From NCBI GenBank assembly GCA_903890265.1, contig CAITAM010000541.1, positions 1 through 9,808 on the forward strand: DNA of 9,808 nt, read 5' to 3'. Made by a program: the position numbers and the translations under genes. Shown in pieces: positions 8,036-9,808 of this stretch (its first letter is position 1; every line of letters starts with the position of its first letter). The DNA comes from an uncultured Pseudomonadota bacterium. GTDB lineage: Bacteria > Pseudomonadota > Gammaproteobacteria > Steroidobacterales > Steroidobacteraceae. The notes beneath the pieces are model-generated. The model had not been told where the DNA came from and did no database searches. It saw only the letters and a program-made list of their open reading frames with translations.

Positions 8036-8083
8036 CATATATTGCATATGATCGTGGCTTGGCAGGTTTGACTAATAGATTAG
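8036..8083. promoter_or_regulatory. Palindromes upstream of the antitoxin, candidate promoter/operator
   Basis: An AT-rich patch upstream of the antitoxin contains two dyads: CATAT-N5-ATATG (8036-8050) and CTAAT-AG-ATTAG (8072-8083). Read on the minus strand, TATATG (8041-8036) could act as a weak -10. Xre-type antitoxins normally repress their own promoters, so these are the best operator candidates for the RES module. No good -35 is seen and the regulator-to-site pairing is inferred. Confidence 0.4.
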
Positions 8084-8235
8084 GCGTACCGGCAGCAACA
8101 CGACCGGACCGCGCGACGCGCGTCGCGGGGGCGGGTGGCCCCGCAGGCCCCCGGCGCCGGCCCGGTGCAGGGCGGGCGGCGGCCCTCCCGGGCGAGACCC
8201 GTCGCCGCTGCAGGCGGTCGCTGGTTGTCTCGAGC
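8084..8235. repeat. GC-rich gap with perfect palindrome and hairpin, between two toxin-antitoxin modules
   Basis: This 152-base stretch lies between the divergent modules and holds no convincing gene. It contains a perfect 16-base palindrome, CGCGACGCGCGTCGCG (8112-8127). Next to it is a hairpin with GGGGGC (8127-8132) pairing with GCCCCC (8147-8152). The 7-mer GTTTGAC (8066-8072) recurs inverted as GTCAAAC (8250-8256), so the GC-rich block has AT-rich inverted edges. The role is unknown; it may insulate the two divergent promoters or encode a structured RNA. Confidence 0.4.
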
Positions 8236-8253
8236 TGACCTGTAAAAAGGTCA
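8236..8253. promoter_or_regulatory. Operator-like repeat O1 for the HipB-like repressor
   Basis: TGACC-N8-GGTCA, extended to TGACCT/AGGTCA, is a perfect dyad with an A-rich centre. The geometry is the same as the E. coli HipB operator TATCC-N8-GGATA (five-base arms, eight-base spacer) although the arm sequence differs. It is 85 bases upstream of the hipB-like start. Confidence 0.55.
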
Positions 8254-8275
8254 AACTAACAGAGATAGGACGAAA

Positions 8276-8293
8276 TGACGTATATAGTGGTCA
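8276..8293. promoter_or_regulatory. Operator-like repeat O2 overlapping the promoter of the HipB-like gene
   Basis: TGAC-N10-GTCA repeats the arms and exact spacing of O1, 40 bp downstream (about four helical turns). Its spacer contains TATATAGT (8281-8288), a good candidate -10 (TATAGT, 5 of 6 to TATAAT). A repressor bound here would cover the promoter. The -35 region (about 8258-8265) is poor. The start codon lies about 33 bases downstream of the -10. Confidence 0.55.
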
Positions 8294-8320
8294 CATTGAT
8301 CCTGCCTGAGGCCGACCGTC

Positions 8321-8560
8321 GTGGACATTCGTGAGCTGGGCGCCCAGGTCGCCCAGGCCCGCCGCAGCCGTGGCCTGACGCAGAGCGAACTCGCGACGGC
8401 CGCGGGTCTGTCGCGCCAGACCGTCTCGTCGCTGGAGCGGGGGGACCTCGGTGACCTCGGGCTGCGCAAGGTGCTGCGCCTGCTGGATGCACTGGAGCTG
8501 ACCCTGGTGGTCCGGCGCGAGGGACACCGGCTCAACCTCGACGATTTCCAGCCGTCGTGA
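8321..8560 (+). CDS. HipB-like Xre-family transcriptional regulator
   Basis: This 79-residue protein is essentially one Xre-type helix-turn-helix domain: LGAQVAQARRSRGLTQSELA (6-25) and GLSRQTVSSLERG (29-41). A short C-terminal tail, LVVRREGHRLNLDDFQPS (62-79), is expected to contact the HipA-type partner. HipB proteins neutralise HipA kinases and repress their own operon as dimers. The GTG start at 8321 has TGAGG 9 bases upstream. The stop overlaps the start of the next gene (GTGA at 8557-8560), so the pair is translationally coupled in the usual hipB-hipA order. The two TGAC-N10-GTCA repeats upstream are its likely operators. Confidence 0.88.
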   Translation: MDIRELGAQVAQARRSRGLTQSELATAAGLSRQTVSSLERGDLGDLGLRKVLRLLDALELTLVVRREGHRLNLDDFQPS

Positions 8561-9720
8561 GCGACGAGCGCGACATCTACGTCAACGGCGAGCGGGTGGC
8601 GGTACTCGGCCGGGACGCGGCCGGACGGTACGTCCATACCTACCTGCCGGACGCCGGCGCGGACTGTTTCGTGTCGCTGCTGATGCCGGTCCGTCGTGCG
8701 AGTTACAGCTGGCCCACGCTGCACCCGGTGTATGCGGCCGCGCTGCCGACCGGCGAGGTCCGCCGGGCGCTCGACGATGCGCTGGTCAGGGCGGGCGTCG
8801 CGAGTGCCTACGCGCTGCTCGACACCCACCGCCTGCGCCTTGGCCGTCTCGAGGTGGCGCTGCCCGGTCACCCGCCGCTGCCGGAGCCCGCGGCCGCCTC
8901 CCCCGGCCTGCTTACGCTGAGCGACACGGGCCCCGCCTTTCGCGCGCTCTTCGAGGCACAGTTCACTGTCCCGGTGGCGCTGCCGCGGGACGCCAGCCGT
9001 CCGCTGGAGGCGATCGACCGGGAGGCCATCTACCGCGCCGACCCGGCCGACGGCGCCGAGCTCTATAACGAGTACTGCGCGCTCACCATTGCGCGCCGTG
9101 CCGGCTTCGACGTGCCGGAGGCCGAACTGTCCGCTGACCGGCGCCTGCTCAGGCTGCCCCGCTTTGACGGCCTGTCGGGTGCGCGCCATGCCGTCGAGGA
9201 CTTCTGTTCGCTGCAGGCGCTGGCACCGGAGAGCCGCTACGCCGGCAGCGCGGAACGGCTGACGAGCTTTGCCGCGGCACTCGCCCCTGCTGTCGCCCGC
9301 ACGGCGGTCCGCCGCGAGCTCTTCCGCCGGCTGGTGCTCAGCCATCTCCTGGTCGACACGGATCGCCACCTGATGACCTACGCCGTGCTGTCGGAGAGCC
9401 TGGGCAGCTTCAAGCTGGCGCCGATCGTCGGCCTGCGTACGGCGTGGGAGCGTCCCCTCGATGACCCGGCACTGGTGCCGGCGCTCGCGATCAACGGCGA
9501 GCGCCGCTTTGCCCACAAGCCCGGCACGCTGCGCCGGCTGGGCGCCCACTGCGCCTTGTCCGAACGAGAGACGCGCGCCATCATCGCCTGGCTGGTCAGC
9601 GCCCAGCAGGCCGCCGAAGCGGAACTGCTGGCCGCCAGCGATGCGCGCACGCGGCCCTGGCTCACCCGCCTTCAGCGCGTGTGGCGTGCCGGCCGTGACC
9701 TGCTCGAGGCCGCCCACTGA
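8557..9720 (+). CDS. HipA-family protein, apparently a degenerate pseudokinase
   Basis: This 387-residue protein is somewhat shorter than E. coli HipA (440). The N-terminal HipA domain is clear: DIYVNGERVAVLGRDAAGRY (6-25), then LHPVYAAALPTGEVRRAL (55-72). The kinase-like region keeps the HipA outline: ELYNEYCALTIARRAGFDVPEAEL (168-191), LPRFDG (200-205), VEDFCSLQAL (213-222), LFRRLVLSHLLVDTDRH (255-271) and FKLAPI (285-290). Key residues of active HipA kinases are missing. The glycine-rich GxxPK-type loop is not recognisable around 120-135 and the ATP-contacting lysine position reads AIYRAD (R160). The usual TDxHxKN appears as TDRHLMT, keeping D269 but with T274 for the metal-binding asparagine. 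The metal-binding aspartate of the LAPLYD motif is G292. GTG 8557 overlaps the hipB-like stop. A non-catalytic role or a divergent mechanism is possible; assignment to the family is firmer than any activity. Confidence 0.8.
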   Translation: MSDERDIYVNGERVAVLGRDAAGRYVHTYLPDAGADCFVSLLMPVRRASYSWPTLHPVYAAALPTGEVRRALDDALVRAGVASAYALLDTHRLRLGRLEVALPGHPPLPEPAAASPGLLTLSDTGPAFRALFEAQFTVPVALPRDASRPLEAIDREAIYRADPADGAELYNEYCALTIARRAGFDVPEAELSADRRLLRLPRFDGLSGARHAVEDFCSLQALAPESRYAGSAERLTSFAAALAPAVARTAVRRELFRRLVLSHLLVDTDRHLMTYAVLSESLGSFKLAPIVGLRTAWERPLDDPALVPALAINGERRFAHKPGTLRRLGAHCALSERETRAIIAWLVSAQQAAEAELLAASDARTRPWLTRLQRVWRAGRDLLEAAH

Positions 9721-9781
9721 TGCTCGTCACGGTGACAGTGCCCGGCAGGCGGTCAGCGTCAAGGAATCGCCGGACAAGCGC

Positions 9782-9808
9782 ATGACCTCACCGACCCTCG
9801 ATACCGCC
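9782..9808 (+). CDS. Possible start of a further gene (partial)
   Basis: ATG at 9782 opens a frame reading MTSPTLDTA to the window edge. AAGGAA lies upstream but about 16 bases from the ATG, which is rather far. Nine residues are too few to assign a product. The 61 bases between the HipA-like stop and this ATG show no terminator. Confidence 0.3.

Noticed and set aside
8251..9717. Long minus-strand open frame (488 codons) opposite the HipB/HipA-like genes
   Set aside because: The plus-strand genes have family motifs, ribosome binding site and operon overlap; the antisense product is an R/G/Q-rich shadow with no motif.
9720..9785. Short ORF of 21 codons starting ATG at 9720
   Set aside because: No ribosome binding site of its own, arginine/serine-rich content, and it ends quickly; no support beyond an ATG overlapping the previous stop.

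Overview
This is a G+C-rich bacterial window. Its left edge is the classic origin-proximal replication block dnaN (3' end), recF, gyrB. Several features point to a proteobacterium, most likely a gammaproteobacterium: the gene order, a GyrB with the long insert near its C-terminus that is typical of Gram-negative enzymes, RecF with a DWGVFHVE motif, and parS sites of the GTTYCACGTGGAAC type. I cannot name a genus from the sequence alone.

Layout. Positions 1-3914 (+) hold the replication block. Three parS-like 16-mers (528-543, 1140-1155, 1182-1197) lie inside and just after recF, so this is probably part of the chromosomal centromere loaded by ParB. The recF-gyrB gap (1178-1448) also holds nested inverted repeats, two DnaA-box-like sequences and an extended -10 promoter for gyrB. 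Positions 3915-4001 are a GC-rich convergent gap with two hairpins. Positions 4002-6743 (-) carry cytochrome b561, a Tat-exported sulfite-oxidase-fold molybdoenzyme, and the exported methionine sulfoxide reductases MsrB and MsrA. Together they look like a cell-envelope redox and protein-repair cluster.

Positions 6858-7975 (-) encode an Xre/MbcA-type antitoxin and a RES-domain toxin, with the stop and start overlapping. A gap of about 345 bp follows. It contains palindromes, a very GC-rich hairpin segment and two equally spaced operator-like repeats (TGAC-N10-GTCA). Positions 8321-9720 (+) encode a HipB-like repressor and a HipA-family protein overlapping as GTGA. By eye, the HipA-like protein has lost the catalytic and nucleotide-binding residues of active HipA kinases, although it keeps the HipA N-terminal domain and overall fold signatures. 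The last ~60 bases may contain the start of another gene.

How it fits together. The left part is core chromosome replication and segregation. The middle is an envelope oxidative-damage repair unit fed by electrons from the membrane. The right part is an accessory region with two divergently transcribed toxin-antitoxin-type modules. The most notable observations are the parS sites written into recF codons, the apparent HipA pseudokinase with its paired operators, and the linkage of a molybdoenzyme and cytochrome b to exported MsrB/MsrA, both of which lack the usual resolving cysteine.
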